From positions 19,547 to 28,861 of the forward strand of contig PBXT01000016.1 of NCBI GenBank assembly GCA_002727695.1: DNA of 9,315 nt, in the 5' to 3' direction. The position numbers and the translations under genes were made by a program. Source of the stretch: Methanobacteriota archaeon. Lineage in GTDB: Archaea; Thermoplasmatota; Poseidoniia; Poseidoniales; Poseidoniaceae. The stretch's first letter is position 1. Every line of letters starts with the position of its first letter. Positions 1 to 6,775 of the stretch are shown in pieces. The notes under the pieces are model-generated. The model made no database searches and was not told where the DNA came from. It saw only the letters and a program-made list of their open reading frames with translations.

Positions 1-270
1 ATTCGTGATTTCGTTATCCCGCCTTCTGACCCGATTGCACCATACTTCGCAGATGTCCTAAAACAAAAATTCGGCTTCGGGAGCGCATATTTAGTATTCA
101 GAAACGCCGAGCCAGTTGCTGCTTTCAAGGCGAATACTCGTGACAAAATTATCGATGTTACCGATTATGAGGGGTCAGAAAAGGGTTGGCGAATTGTCAA
201 GGAATTCGCGTGGGAGCACCAAATGCCACTCAAGACTGAACTCAGAATCGGTGGTAAAAGAATGAAGTAA
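1..270 (+). CDS. C-terminal fragment of a larger protein, possibly an Lhr-type ATP-dependent helicase
   Basis: An open frame runs from base 1 to a TAA at 268-270 and gives 89 residues; the N-terminal part lies outside the window. The visible part contains a stretch like 'PPSDPIAPYF...KFG', then 'YLVFRNAEPVAAFK', and ends in a basic tail, 'GGKRMK'. The order 'DP-x-P ... (V/Y)LV-(R/D)-(N/D)-x-EPVA' recalls the extreme C-terminus of Lhr-family superfamily 2 helicases, which have a small domain there after the winged-helix and beta-barrel parts. No helicase motif is in view, so this identity is resemblance only. Codon use and amino-acid composition look normal for a real gene. It is followed by a short non-coding gap and the start region of the large surface protein. 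That the frame is a real gene is fairly sure; the helicase identity is tentative. Confidence 0.5.
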   Translation: MRDFVIPPSDPIAPYFADVLKQKFGFGSAYLVFRNAEPVAAFKANTRDKIIDVTDYEGSEKGWRIVKEFAWEHQMPLKTELRIGGKRMK

Positions 271-275
271 GTCTA

Positions 276-289
276 CCAAACCAGTTTGG
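276..289. repeat. Inverted repeat CCAAAC-CA-GTTTGG between genes
   Basis: This is a perfect 6-base inverted repeat with a 2-base centre. It starts five bases after the stop codon of the upstream gene and lies before the TATA-like box of the surface-protein gene. As RNA it could fold as a 5-base-pair stem with a four-base loop, but no T-run follows, so it does not look like an archaeal U-tract terminator. A dyad operator for the downstream promoter is equally possible. Function is unproven. Confidence 0.35.
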
Positions 290-338
290 CAATGGTAAGA
301 TTCGCAATGTGCTTCTAATGGGCAATTCGGGTGTTAGA

Positions 339-345
339 TTAAATA
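339..345 (+). promoter_or_regulatory. TATA-like box for the large surface protein gene (leaderless start at 369)
   Basis: The sequence GATTAAATAACA puts TTAAATA exactly 30 to 24 bases before a GTG at 369. That is the canonical archaeal TATA spacing if transcription starts at the first base of the GTG codon, as in leaderless mRNAs. There is no Shine-Dalgarno sequence near 369. This box, together with the short signal peptide that begins there, is the main reason for preferring GTG 369 over the in-frame GTG 309 and ATG 318. Confidence 0.5.
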
Positions 346-368
346 ACAAGTTTCTGCGTGTACAAACC

Positions 369-3300
369 GTGAATCAAAAGGCTATACTCTTGACGGCCCT
401 GATGTTACTTGTTTCTGCGAGTCCATTCGTTACGACTTCTTCTGCTAACGAGGTTCAGGATATTGAGGTTCTAGACACAGTGATTAACCCAACAAATAAT
501 CACACCTACCACCTGCTCTCAGCATCATCTTGGAGCGACGCAGCTTCGGTTGCAAGAAGCCTTGGTGGATTCTTAGTAACTATAGATGATGCAAATGAAG
601 ACCAATGGATTTTCGACACATTTGCGGTTAACAATGACACTACAAGACACCTATGGATAGGATTGTCTGACCACCAAAGCGAGGGAGATTACCGCTGGCA
701 TGACGGAACTCCATTCACTTACAGAAACTGGGGTGATGGACAACCAGGAAGTGGAGATGACGAAGATTATGTTCACATTACAGGAACGAACATGGGAAGC
801 ATAGAGCCAGCTTCTTGGAATGACCTCGAAGATGACCCACAATATTTCCCCGTTTACGGTGTAGTTGAAATTGGTGAGGGAGCAGATTACGCACTACGTT
901 TCGATGGGGATGATGACCACATAGTAATCGATGAAGACCTACCAGATTGGGGCAATCACATCGAGATTGAAGCTTGGGTCAATGTCGCAGATACAGACGG
1001 TATCCAATTCATCACGATGCTCGGAGATTATGGCTGGGGATTGTACCTCAATGATGGATACCTAGCATATTCCAATGAGTACTCACTATCTAGGAATCCG
1101 ACTTCTAATGTTTCGATTCAGGAAGGCGTTTGGACTCATGTCAAGGTTGTAATTAATTCTGAAAATGGTGGGGAGTTTTTCATTGACAATGTGTCTGCAG
1201 GATTAATTGATGCAAACTATTCACAAATACCTGCGGGGGATTTTGGCTCCAATGATTGTTTCCAATCTGGGGAAGACTGTGATGAGCTATACATTGGAAG
1301 AATGGGAGCGGGTTGTGATTGCAATTATTTCCGTGGAATGATGGATGATGTACGTATTGGAAACGCCGAGAATGAATCCTTCTGGATGTTCACAGAAGGA
1401 GAGGGCGACTCTACAGAAGACTACCAAGGACTCGTTGGAATGATTCATGGGGCTGCTTGGGTAATGCCTGATGGAACCATCATCGCACAAGCCTTTGAAT
1501 TGGAAAATGGGGAATATTACGACGACTTCAGTGCTAGTGCTGGAGATACGCTATTATTCTTCATGGAAATTCCTGAAAACACTCAGTATGCATATCTAAA
1601 CATGTACTCGTGGGATTTCGAATTTGAAGAAGACTATGAGGAAGTAGAATACGAGATTTACATTGCAAAGGATAGAATTCCTTCTGCTTGGGACCACGAT
1701 TACGAAGTTGAGACATACTATGGTTTGTATGTTTACGAATACTTCGATTGGCCACAGGAAGGCACCTATTGGATCACTCTGAGTTCAAGTCACGACATAG
1801 ATGAACTTGAAGTGAATGCATATTGGGAGCTAGCTCCGGAACCTCCAGAACTAGATGAAATGACTGAATTGAATGATGGCATTTCCGTGACAGGACAAAG
1901 AATTACCAGAGACAGTGGGAAATCACTGTATTTCTATGTCGATCTTCAGGATGAGTTAGCCGAATTAAGAGTCAAAACATGGGGAGGACCTGGTGATTGT
2001 GAATTGCACATTGCGTTAGGAGCACTACCATATACCGACGATTGGGTATGGATAGAGGATGAATGGTTTGAGGAAAGCAGTGGAAGTAATGGCCGCCAAA
2101 TTGGAGGACAACAAACTTCAGACCATTCATACAACTCAGGCAATGATGAAATTGTACAGATTTTCGATGCTCAACCAGGAATCTATTACATCATGATGAC
2201 ATCCTATTCTGGCTGCAGGGATGTTACAATACAAGCAGATTTCACATATGCGCCAAATAACGTTGACCCAGAATCAGCGGTAGAGTTGACTGATGGTATT
2301 TCATATGGGCCACTGAGTGGATTCGAAGGCCTAGACCAATTCTTCTACATCGATGTTCCAGTGGGAACTGAGAGACTGGAAGTTGATCTGAATAACGGAG
2401 ATGGAGAAGCCAAACTGATGATGAGATTGGACCAATTCCCTACTTGGTCAACATATGACATGCATTCCAATGCTCCAGGGGCTGGTGATAAACTTGGATT
2501 CAACGACCCTACTCCGGGAAGATGGTACATTCTCCTAGGGAGTGAAGAATACTACAGCAGAATTGACATTACCGCATCCTTTGAAGAAAGATATGTTTGG
2601 ACATACGATGGCGAGCCAATCCAGTTATTCAATGACGAAGACATCGGTGGAATGAGTGCGCCAGAAGGCGAAGAATTGTATTTCTTCATTGAATTAGGAG
2701 AATCTTCAGCCATGGATCTTACTATCAAGACATGGGGAGGAGAGGGTGACTTGGGATTATTTGCAGAAATTGAGGAGTTCAATTGGGATGATTTTTATGA
2801 AGAATTAGATGAACCAATGGGCAGACAATTCGGTGAGACCCAGTATGAATCCGACTGGGGTGGAGCAGATGAAGAAATTTACATCTTCTTTGCTAGTGGT
2901 AGAATTGACATTACAATTTATGCAAATACCGAGATTGAGGATATTTCTATCATCGCAACCTGGGATGACTTTGACGAACCTAGCCCTAGACCTGAGCCAC
3001 CGGGACCTGAGCCTCCAATAGGTGATGAAATACTCTCTTGTGACAAATACGCAGAAGTCATCTTTGAGGATATGGACAGAAATGGGGATGGGGATATTTC
3101 TCGAGACGAAACCTTCGACGGTGATGATAGCGAATTCGAAGAGATAGACATCAATAGGGATGGAGTAATCGACAAAACTGAGGCAAAAGTAGCAATTTGC
3201 ACCTGTGAAAATGAGATTTACATCACTTTAGAACAAATTTCCAACGGAGACATGGGTGAGTACTCCATAGAGTTCCTATCAGGAATTGCGTGGAAAAATG

Positions 3301-3785
3301 AATTCGATTTCTTTGAGATCGATTCCAATAATGATATGATGATCGACTTTGGTGAAATTGAAGACTACACAGAAAGTTGTGTAACAACCTATGATCCATT
3401 GGACCGAGACGGAGATGGAACTCCAAACGACAAAGATGCCTTCCCAGATGACCCCTCTGAAGACACCGACACAGACGGAGACGGAATTGGAGATAATGCT
3501 GATTTCATAGCAAGCGTCGATAATGATATTATTTGGGTATCTGCAAGTATTCTAGGTCTAGTATTGGTTTCAGCTCTAGGGATGATGTTTGTTAGGTCAA
3601 AACGTCGCCCTGAATATGCTTGGGAAGAATATCAAAAGGACCGCATGTCAGAATCCATGCTTGCAAGCATGAGCAGTCCTGTTAATCCGCCTCCCTCACA
3701 AGATGTTGTGCCTCCAGCACTTGACTTAGGGCCGCCTGTAGAGGAAGTGCCTGAAGACATGACAGTATCCGATCTCTACGACTGA
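369..3785 (+). CDS. Giant modular surface protein: C-type lectin, LamG-like, four PPC-like, EF-hand, TSP3, C-terminal membrane anchor
   Basis: The product is an 1138-residue secreted, membrane-anchored protein (numbering from GTG 369; an in-frame GTG at 309 would add 20 residues). Residues 1-26 form a signal peptide with a hydrophobic core and a likely cut after 'TTSSA'. Residues 37-168 look like a C-type lectin domain, with 'WIGL', 'YRNWGDGQPG' and a terminal 'WND'. Residues 172-355 are LamG/concanavalin-like, with 'ALRFDGDDDHI', 'IEAWVNV', 'WTHVKVVI', 'DDVRIGN' and four clustered cysteines. Four beta-rich PPC-like units follow at about 372-488, 496-627, 631-738 and 747-866. After a Pro-rich linker come EF-hand loops at 903-914, 927-938 and 985-996, then a thrombospondin-type-3 Asp repeat at 1010-1044. 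One membrane helix (1053-1075), a basic 'RSKRR' stop and a 58-residue Pro/acidic cytoplasmic tail end the protein. It is probably a Ca2+-dependent glycan or particle-binding surface protein. The ligand is unknown and no catalytic domain was recognised. Confidence 0.85.
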   Translation: MNQKAILLTALMLLVSASPFVTTSSANEVQDIEVLDTVINPTNNHTYHLLSASSWSDAASVARSLGGFLVTIDDANEDQWIFDTFAVNNDTTRHLWIGLSDHQSEGDYRWHDGTPFTYRNWGDGQPGSGDDEDYVHITGTNMGSIEPASWNDLEDDPQYFPVYGVVEIGEGADYALRFDGDDDHIVIDEDLPDWGNHIEIEAWVNVADTDGIQFITMLGDYGWGLYLNDGYLAYSNEYSLSRNPTSNVSIQEGVWTHVKVVINSENGGEFFIDNVSAGLIDANYSQIPAGDFGSNDCFQSGEDCDELYIGRMGAGCDCNYFRGMMDDVRIGNAENESFWMFTEGEGDSTEDYQGLVGMIHGAAWVMPDGTIIAQAFELENGEYYDDFSASAGDTLLFFMEIPENTQYAYLNMYSWDFEFEEDYEEVEYEIYIAKDRIPSAWDHDYEVETYYGLYVYEYFDWPQEGTYWITLSSSHDIDELEVNAYWELAPEPPELDEMTELNDGISVTGQRITRDSGKSLYFYVDLQDELAELRVKTWGGPGDCELHIALGALPYTDDWVWIEDEWFEESSGSNGRQIGGQQTSDHSYNSGNDEIVQIFDAQPGIYYIMMTSYSGCRDVTIQADFTYAPNNVDPESAVELTDGISYGPLSGFEGLDQFFYIDVPVGTERLEVDLNNGDGEAKLMMRLDQFPTWSTYDMHSNAPGAGDKLGFNDPTPGRWYILLGSEEYYSRIDITASFEERYVWTYDGEPIQLFNDEDIGGMSAPEGEELYFFIELGESSAMDLTIKTWGGEGDLGLFAEIEEFNWDDFYEELDEPMGRQFGETQYESDWGGADEEIYIFFASGRIDITIYANTEIEDISIIATWDDFDEPSPRPEPPGPEPPIGDEILSCDKYAEVIFEDMDRNGDGDISRDETFDGDDSEFEEIDINRDGVIDKTEAKVAICTCENEIYITLEQISNGDMGEYSIEFLSGIAWKNEFDFFEIDSNNDMMIDFGEIEDYTESCVTTYDPLDRDGDGTPNDKDAFPDDPSEDTDTDGDGIGDNADFIASVDNDIIWVSASILGLVLVSALGMMFVRSKRRPEYAWEEYQKDRMSESMLASMSSPVNPPPSQDVVPPALDLGPPVEEVPEDMTVSDLYD
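1854..2966 (+). repeat. Tandem PPC-like beta domains inside the surface protein
   Basis: Within the surface protein, units 2 and 4 (bases 1854-2249 and 2607-2966) clearly align. Both contain 'LYF(Y/F)(V/I)(D/E)L', then '(V/I)KTWGG-x-GD', then 'GRQ(I/F)G', then 'DE-I--IF-A--G---I', and end in an aromatic strand. At the DNA level they share ACATGGGGAGG at 1977-1987 and 2730-2740. Unit 3 (about 2259-2582) keeps the start 'QFFYIDVP' and 'RWYILL' but has diverged more, and the unit at about 1482-1832 is the most diverged. The pattern fits internal duplication of pre-peptidase C-terminal-like domains, which are secreted beta-sandwich modules. Unit boundaries are approximate. Confidence 0.6.
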
Positions 3786-4735
3786 TGCTTCCTTTTCTTA
3801 GGGCCCAATCCCAAAGGACGCATTAGGGATAGTACGTGCTTGTGCATTTGTGGAAGCATTTCAAAGAGTACCAATGCCAGCAAGAACATTGCACCTAGCG
3901 ATACAAATCTTGAAGCATAAGCATGACCAAATTCAAAGACAGATAGGTTCATCCATCGCCAGTCTGGATAGCCCATTTGAAGCCAAATTAAGCCTGCGTT
4001 TCGGAATAGGTTCAGTATGTGAATTAAGGATAGGGCAATGAATAGTGCTCTGACACGCTTCCTCCAATCTATTTCAAGAACTGAAATTGCACCTACAAAG
4101 ATAATCATCGATTGTATCGCAGTACAAGCTAATACAAAGTTAATGTAAATCGGCTCCCCATTAACCAATAACTCCGTGTGAAAAGAAAATTCTGACATTT
4201 CATCGGTCAAGAACCAACGGTTTCCATCCCAATCATTCCAGTTAACTGATGCCCCATTGGCGGGATTAGCATATGTTTCTCCAAGAGTGACTTCAGCGCC
4301 ACCTGCAAATGATAACAGAGCCGCAGATTGCCAAGCTACAAACCATATTGCTAGAACATTGAGCATCGGAATATGAGCGATCATAAGATATGGTAGTCCA
4401 GCAACAGCGACAGTTCCCCTGAACCAACGTAAAGCATTGGCAGATTTACCTTCAGAAACCTGTCTTTCCCAAATTGCAATTGCACATGCACCAGGTAAGG
4501 TGATTGCACTCATCACAACCAGTACAACGTCATCATGAGCAAGATAAAACCCAATGTCGTTGAAAAAATAGAAACCCGTCAAAACCCAGCCAACAGGAGC
4601 GATAGACTCCAATTTACCCGACCGACTTTTCCAAGTGACAAAAAGAATCAACAATCCTACCGCACCAAGGATGGTAGCGGTTGACCTGTCGACTAGGTAG
4701 TCACCTGCCATGGCGCGCCATGAATGGCGTTTCAT
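3776..4735 (-). CDS. Archaeosortase-family membrane cysteine transpeptidase (ArtA-like)
   Basis: This 319-residue multi-pass membrane protein has hydrophobic segments at about 20-35, 45-65, 68-90, 108-145, 196-220, 228-250 and 272-294. The C-terminal half carries the archaeosortase/exosortase core: Cys204 in 'FVLACTAIQS', Arg245 in 'LNLFRNAGL' and a third basic site in 'FGHAYASR', where either His271 or Arg276 could complete the triad. Archaeosortases cut C-terminal tripartite signals (for example PGF-CTERM) of surface proteins and help transfer them to lipid; that role here is inferred. A polar insert (about 146-192) with 'NWNDWDG' probably faces outward. Its stop (TAG at 3776-3778) lies inside the last codons of the convergent surface-protein gene. 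The first ATG (4735) has no Shine-Dalgarno; a second ATG at codon 9 (4711) lies inside a 14-base palindrome. The family call is strong; the substrate is unknown. Confidence 0.82.
   Translation of the reverse strand: MKRHSWRAMAGDYLVDRSTATILGAVGLLILFVTWKSRSGKLESIAPVGWVLTGFYFFNDIGFYLAHDDVVLVVMSAITLPGACAIAIWERQVSEGKSANALRWFRGTVAVAGLPYLMIAHIPMLNVLAIWFVAWQSAALLSFAGGAEVTLGETYANPANGASVNWNDWDGNRWFLTDEMSEFSFHTELLVNGEPIYINFVLACTAIQSMIIFVGAISVLEIDWRKRVRALFIALSLIHILNLFRNAGLIWLQMGYPDWRWMNLSVFEFGHAYASRFVSLGAMFLLALVLFEMLPQMHKHVLSLMRPLGLGPKKRKHQS
4709..4722. repeat. 14-base perfect palindrome CATGGCGCGCCATG
   Basis: This perfect 14-base palindrome has a GC-only core (GGCGCGCC) in otherwise moderate-GC DNA. 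It overlaps codons 5-9 of the archaeosortase gene if that gene starts at 4735, or its start codon if it starts at 4711. It sits near the divergent junction with the phosphatase gene, so an operator role is possible. It may also be a coincidence of the Trp-Arg-Ala-Met-Ala codons. Confidence 0.4.
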
Positions 4736-4786
4736 CTAATGGCTTCGCCTTAATGCACATAGGTATGATTCGTTTCGAGGGTAACG

Positions 4787-5383
4787 ATGCAGGGCCCGAT
4801 AGCCGAGGTGAACATGCCCGAGATGGACTCGGAATGGAACGGTGCTATCGCATTTCTAGATAGAGATGGAGTTCTAAATTATGGAAGTCCTAATTACATT
4901 AATTCGCCTGAGGAATTAAAAATCATTCCCGGTGCCAAGCAGGCGATTAAAGAGCTACGAAAACTTGGATACCGTATTGCGATCACAACAAATCAATCAG
5001 CAATAATGCGTGGATTGTGGGGTGAAGAAACAATTCATGCCATTCATGAACGCTTGCAAGAGGAACTTGGGGTATTTGATGTATTGATGACATGCCCGCA
5101 CAGAAACCGAGACATGTGTGGTTGCAGGAAACCTCGACCAGGTATGTTAAACCAAGCTTCACATATCATCCGTGGTAAATCTCACGATACGGTAGATTGG
5201 TGGGGAGATAAACCGAAACCAATTCATCCTCTAGACCTAATGGTAGGTGATAGAGATTCTGACATGGGAGCAGGATGGGCTGTTGGTGCAAGGTTGTTCA
5301 AAGTGGATCAGAAAATCGGAATCCAACAAGTTATTGAAAGAATCATCAATGATGACCCCGGTGATGATTTCAAGCCAGTGTGA
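4787..5383 (+). CDS. HAD-IIIA phosphatase, HisB-N / GmhB type (histidinol-phosphate or heptose-bisphosphate phosphatase family)
   Basis: This 198-residue soluble HAD phosphatase has all the family motifs: motif I 'FLDRDGVLN' (Asp25 nucleophile, Asp27 acid/base), motif II 'TTNQS' (67-71), the zinc loop 'CPHRNRDMCGCRKPRPGM' (Cys103, His105, Cys111, Cys113; Lys115 as the likely motif III lysine) and motif IV 'VGDRDSDMGAG' (Asp155, Asp159). A full set of zinc ligands is typical of both HisB N-terminal histidinol-phosphatase and GmhB D,D-heptose-1,7-bisphosphate 7-phosphatase; sequence alone does not separate them. The length fits the family. Two starts are plausible: ATG 4787 behind GAGGGT (4777-4782), and ATG 4814 behind a longer GAGGTGA match (4805-4811). 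The downstream TiaS gene overlaps by four bases, so the two are probably co-translated, although no shared pathway is obvious. Confidence 0.85.
   Translation: MQGPIAEVNMPEMDSEWNGAIAFLDRDGVLNYGSPNYINSPEELKIIPGAKQAIKELRKLGYRIAITTNQSAIMRGLWGEETIHAIHERLQEELGVFDVLMTCPHRNRDMCGCRKPRPGMLNQASHIIRGKSHDTVDWWGDKPKPIHPLDLMVGDRDSDMGAGWAVGARLFKVDQKIGIQQVIERIINDDPGDDFKPV
4805..4811 (+). promoter_or_regulatory. Shine-Dalgarno GAGGTGA that may set the phosphatase start at 4814
   Basis: GAGGTGA is a seven-base match to the archaeal ribosome-binding consensus GGAGGTGATC, with five bases between GAGG and the ATG at 4814. It lies inside the ORF if translation begins at ATG 4787, which has a shorter GAGGGT site. 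The match favours the 189-residue form of the phosphatase, in which Asp of 'DRDG' lies at residue 16, but does not exclude the longer form. Confidence 0.4.
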
Positions 5384-6501
5384 TTGATATGTGGCTAGGA
5401 CTCGACGATACTGATTCATTGGAAGGTGGTTGCACAACACTCGTGTTTCATGAATTACTGAATTCACTTCCTTGTGAACACGGTGAGCCCAGATTGACCA
5501 GATTATGGCCGTTTGCTGCACAGAGAACACGAGGTAACGCTTCGCTTTCAGTAGAATTGTTCGCAGACGACTCGATTGTTGAATGGCTAGACAATTACTG
5601 GCATCAAAACATACTACCACTAAAAGGTAAGATTTCAGAATCATCACATTCTTTACGCAAGCAACACCCATCTGACCCTGGAATGGTTTTGTTCAAAGAA
5701 CAGCCAACTGAAGATTACTACTGGAGGGCAGTTCGCAGCGAAGTATCCTTCTTTGAAGGTGGTAGGCAATGGGGTGGTAATGGCAGAATTGGGGCTGCAG
5801 CATCATGCGCTTGGCGTAGTAGTAATGTTACTTGGGAGGGGATAGCATGGCGAAAAGGCGCTCGCCAAGTTAGTGAAGAAGCCCTTGCACAGGTTGAAGC
5901 TATGGATGGAACTTTTTTGTGTCGAGATCCAAGAACAAATCGTGGACTAATTGCCCCCAGAGGTCCGTGCCCCGTGATGTTCGGAGTAAGAGCAATTGAC
6001 AGAGATACAGCGAAGAAGGCCACTGATATATTGGTTCAAAGTAGCGCAGAGACGATAGGCAGCAGAATTTTTGCTACAAATCAGGCGACAGGAGACCATA
6101 TTGAGGCTACTCAAAAATTAGTGGTAAAAAGTAAAGAAACGTTGCAAGGTGGTCACGTAATTCTGAACAATAACTGCTTAGCATTCAATGAATCTGGAGA
6201 TGTAAATCGAATTGCACAATGGTTAGAAATTGGTGACGAAATCGAGTTTATGGGACTAGAATATGAAGGAGATTACCATCTTGAAGCAATCAGAGTAATT
6301 TCCTCGACCATATCACATAGGCCGATTTGCGAATGTGGAACCAGAATGAAATCCATGGGTAAAGGACAAGGAGTTCGTTGCCCAAAATGCAAAAATCGTA
6401 GTGATGTAAAATGGACTAATGAAGAAAGATTACCTCCGTTGCAAGGTTGGGTTCAACCGCCAGCAGATAAGCGGCGACATTTAGCCAAGTCACTGACATA
6501 A
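5380..6501 (+). CDS. tiaS: tRNA(Ile2) 2-agmatinylcytidine (agmatidine) synthetase TiaS
   Basis: TiaS uses ATP and agmatine to modify C34 of the CAU-anticodon tRNA(Ile2), so that it reads AUA as isoleucine. The 373-residue product opens with the hallmark 'WLGLDDTDSLEGGCTT'; its Asp9, Asp10 and Asp12 fit the metal/ATP site, and Thr19 matches the threonine reported to be autophosphorylated in the Archaeoglobus enzyme. Next come 'AQRTRGNASLSVEL' (47-60), the glycine-rich 'WGGNGRIGAAASCAWR' region (131-146), an OB-fold ('GGHVILNN...IEFMGLEY', 257-295) and a C-terminal zinc ribbon (Cys317, Cys319, Cys334, Cys337). It is somewhat shorter than the roughly 420 residues usual for the family. GTG 5380 overlaps the upstream TGA as GTGA, which suggests translational coupling; ATG 5389 is an alternative that better matches the usual N-terminus. 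Confidence 0.93.
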   Translation: MIDMWLGLDDTDSLEGGCTTLVFHELLNSLPCEHGEPRLTRLWPFAAQRTRGNASLSVELFADDSIVEWLDNYWHQNILPLKGKISESSHSLRKQHPSDPGMVLFKEQPTEDYYWRAVRSEVSFFEGGRQWGGNGRIGAAASCAWRSSNVTWEGIAWRKGARQVSEEALAQVEAMDGTFLCRDPRTNRGLIAPRGPCPVMFGVRAIDRDTAKKATDILVQSSAETIGSRIFATNQATGDHIEATQKLVVKSKETLQGGHVILNNNCLAFNESGDVNRIAQWLEIGDEIEFMGLEYEGDYHLEAIRVISSTISHRPICECGTRMKSMGKGQGVRCPKCKNRSDVKWTNEERLPPLQGWVQPPADKRRHLAKSLT

Positions 6502-6541
6502 CACCCTAAATCTTGATAGCCGAATAGTATTGGCACCTATC

Positions 6542-6775
6542 ATGGTAGATTCAACTGAACTGACATACATAATTCTTGGATTGACCCTTTTGGGTATGAT
6601 TTGGTACATGACAAATCGTGGAAGGGCTAATCTTGCTAGGGCTCGCGAGGATGCAGCTCCCGCTATTGCTGGAAGCGATGTTATGGACGGTGCTGCAAAG
6701 AATCCTGAGCAATTTGATGAGCCTGATGATGAAGCACTCGATGAAATGGCTAAACTTCTAGGCGAAGATGAGTGA
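6542..6775 (+). CDS. Small single-pass membrane protein with acidic cytoplasmic tail, unknown function
   Basis: This is a 77-residue protein from ATG 6542; an in-frame TTG at 6530 would add four residues. A membrane helix at about residues 8-24 ('YIILGLTLLGMIWYM') is followed by the positive 'NRGRANLARAR', so the C-terminus is predicted cytoplasmic. The remaining tail is strongly acidic ('DEPDDEALDEMAKLLGEDE'). It follows TiaS by 40 bases and ends exactly where the convergent RecA-like gene ends, since the two stop codons abut at 6775/6776. No family was recognised. The layout (short outside end, one helix, charged tail) resembles small adaptor or assembly membrane peptides, but no function can be assigned. 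Confidence 0.65.
   Translation: MVDSTELTYIILGLTLLGMIWYMTNRGRANLARAREDAAPAIAGSDVMDGAAKNPEQFDEPDDEALDEMAKLLGEDE

Noticed and set aside
276..289. Inverted repeat read as an intrinsic terminator for the first gene
   Set aside because: The stem is short and no T-run follows, so it is listed only as an inverted repeat.
1053..1138. Idea that the surface protein end (protein residues 1053-1138 are meant, at bases 3525-3785) is a PGF-CTERM signal for the neighbouring archaeosortase
   Set aside because: No Pro-Gly-Phe motif precedes the helix, and a 58-residue tail follows the basic cluster, unlike known archaeosortase signals that end just after it.
2918..3202. 94-codon minus-strand ORF, Ser/Ile-rich, opposite the EF-hand region
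   Set aside because: It is the mirror of the Asp/Glu-rich codons of the surface protein (GAT and GAA read as ATC and TTC). It has no ribosome site, no family and a biased composition typical of a shadow frame.
5237..5671. 144-codon minus-strand ORF across the phosphatase/TiaS junction
   Set aside because: It lies entirely opposite two well-supported genes and its translation has no recognisable domain or plausible start signal.
5718..6023. 101-codon minus-strand ORF inside tiaS
   Set aside because: It lies opposite the glycine-rich catalytic part of TiaS. Its Ala/Ser/Arg-rich translation is what antisense reading of such codons gives.
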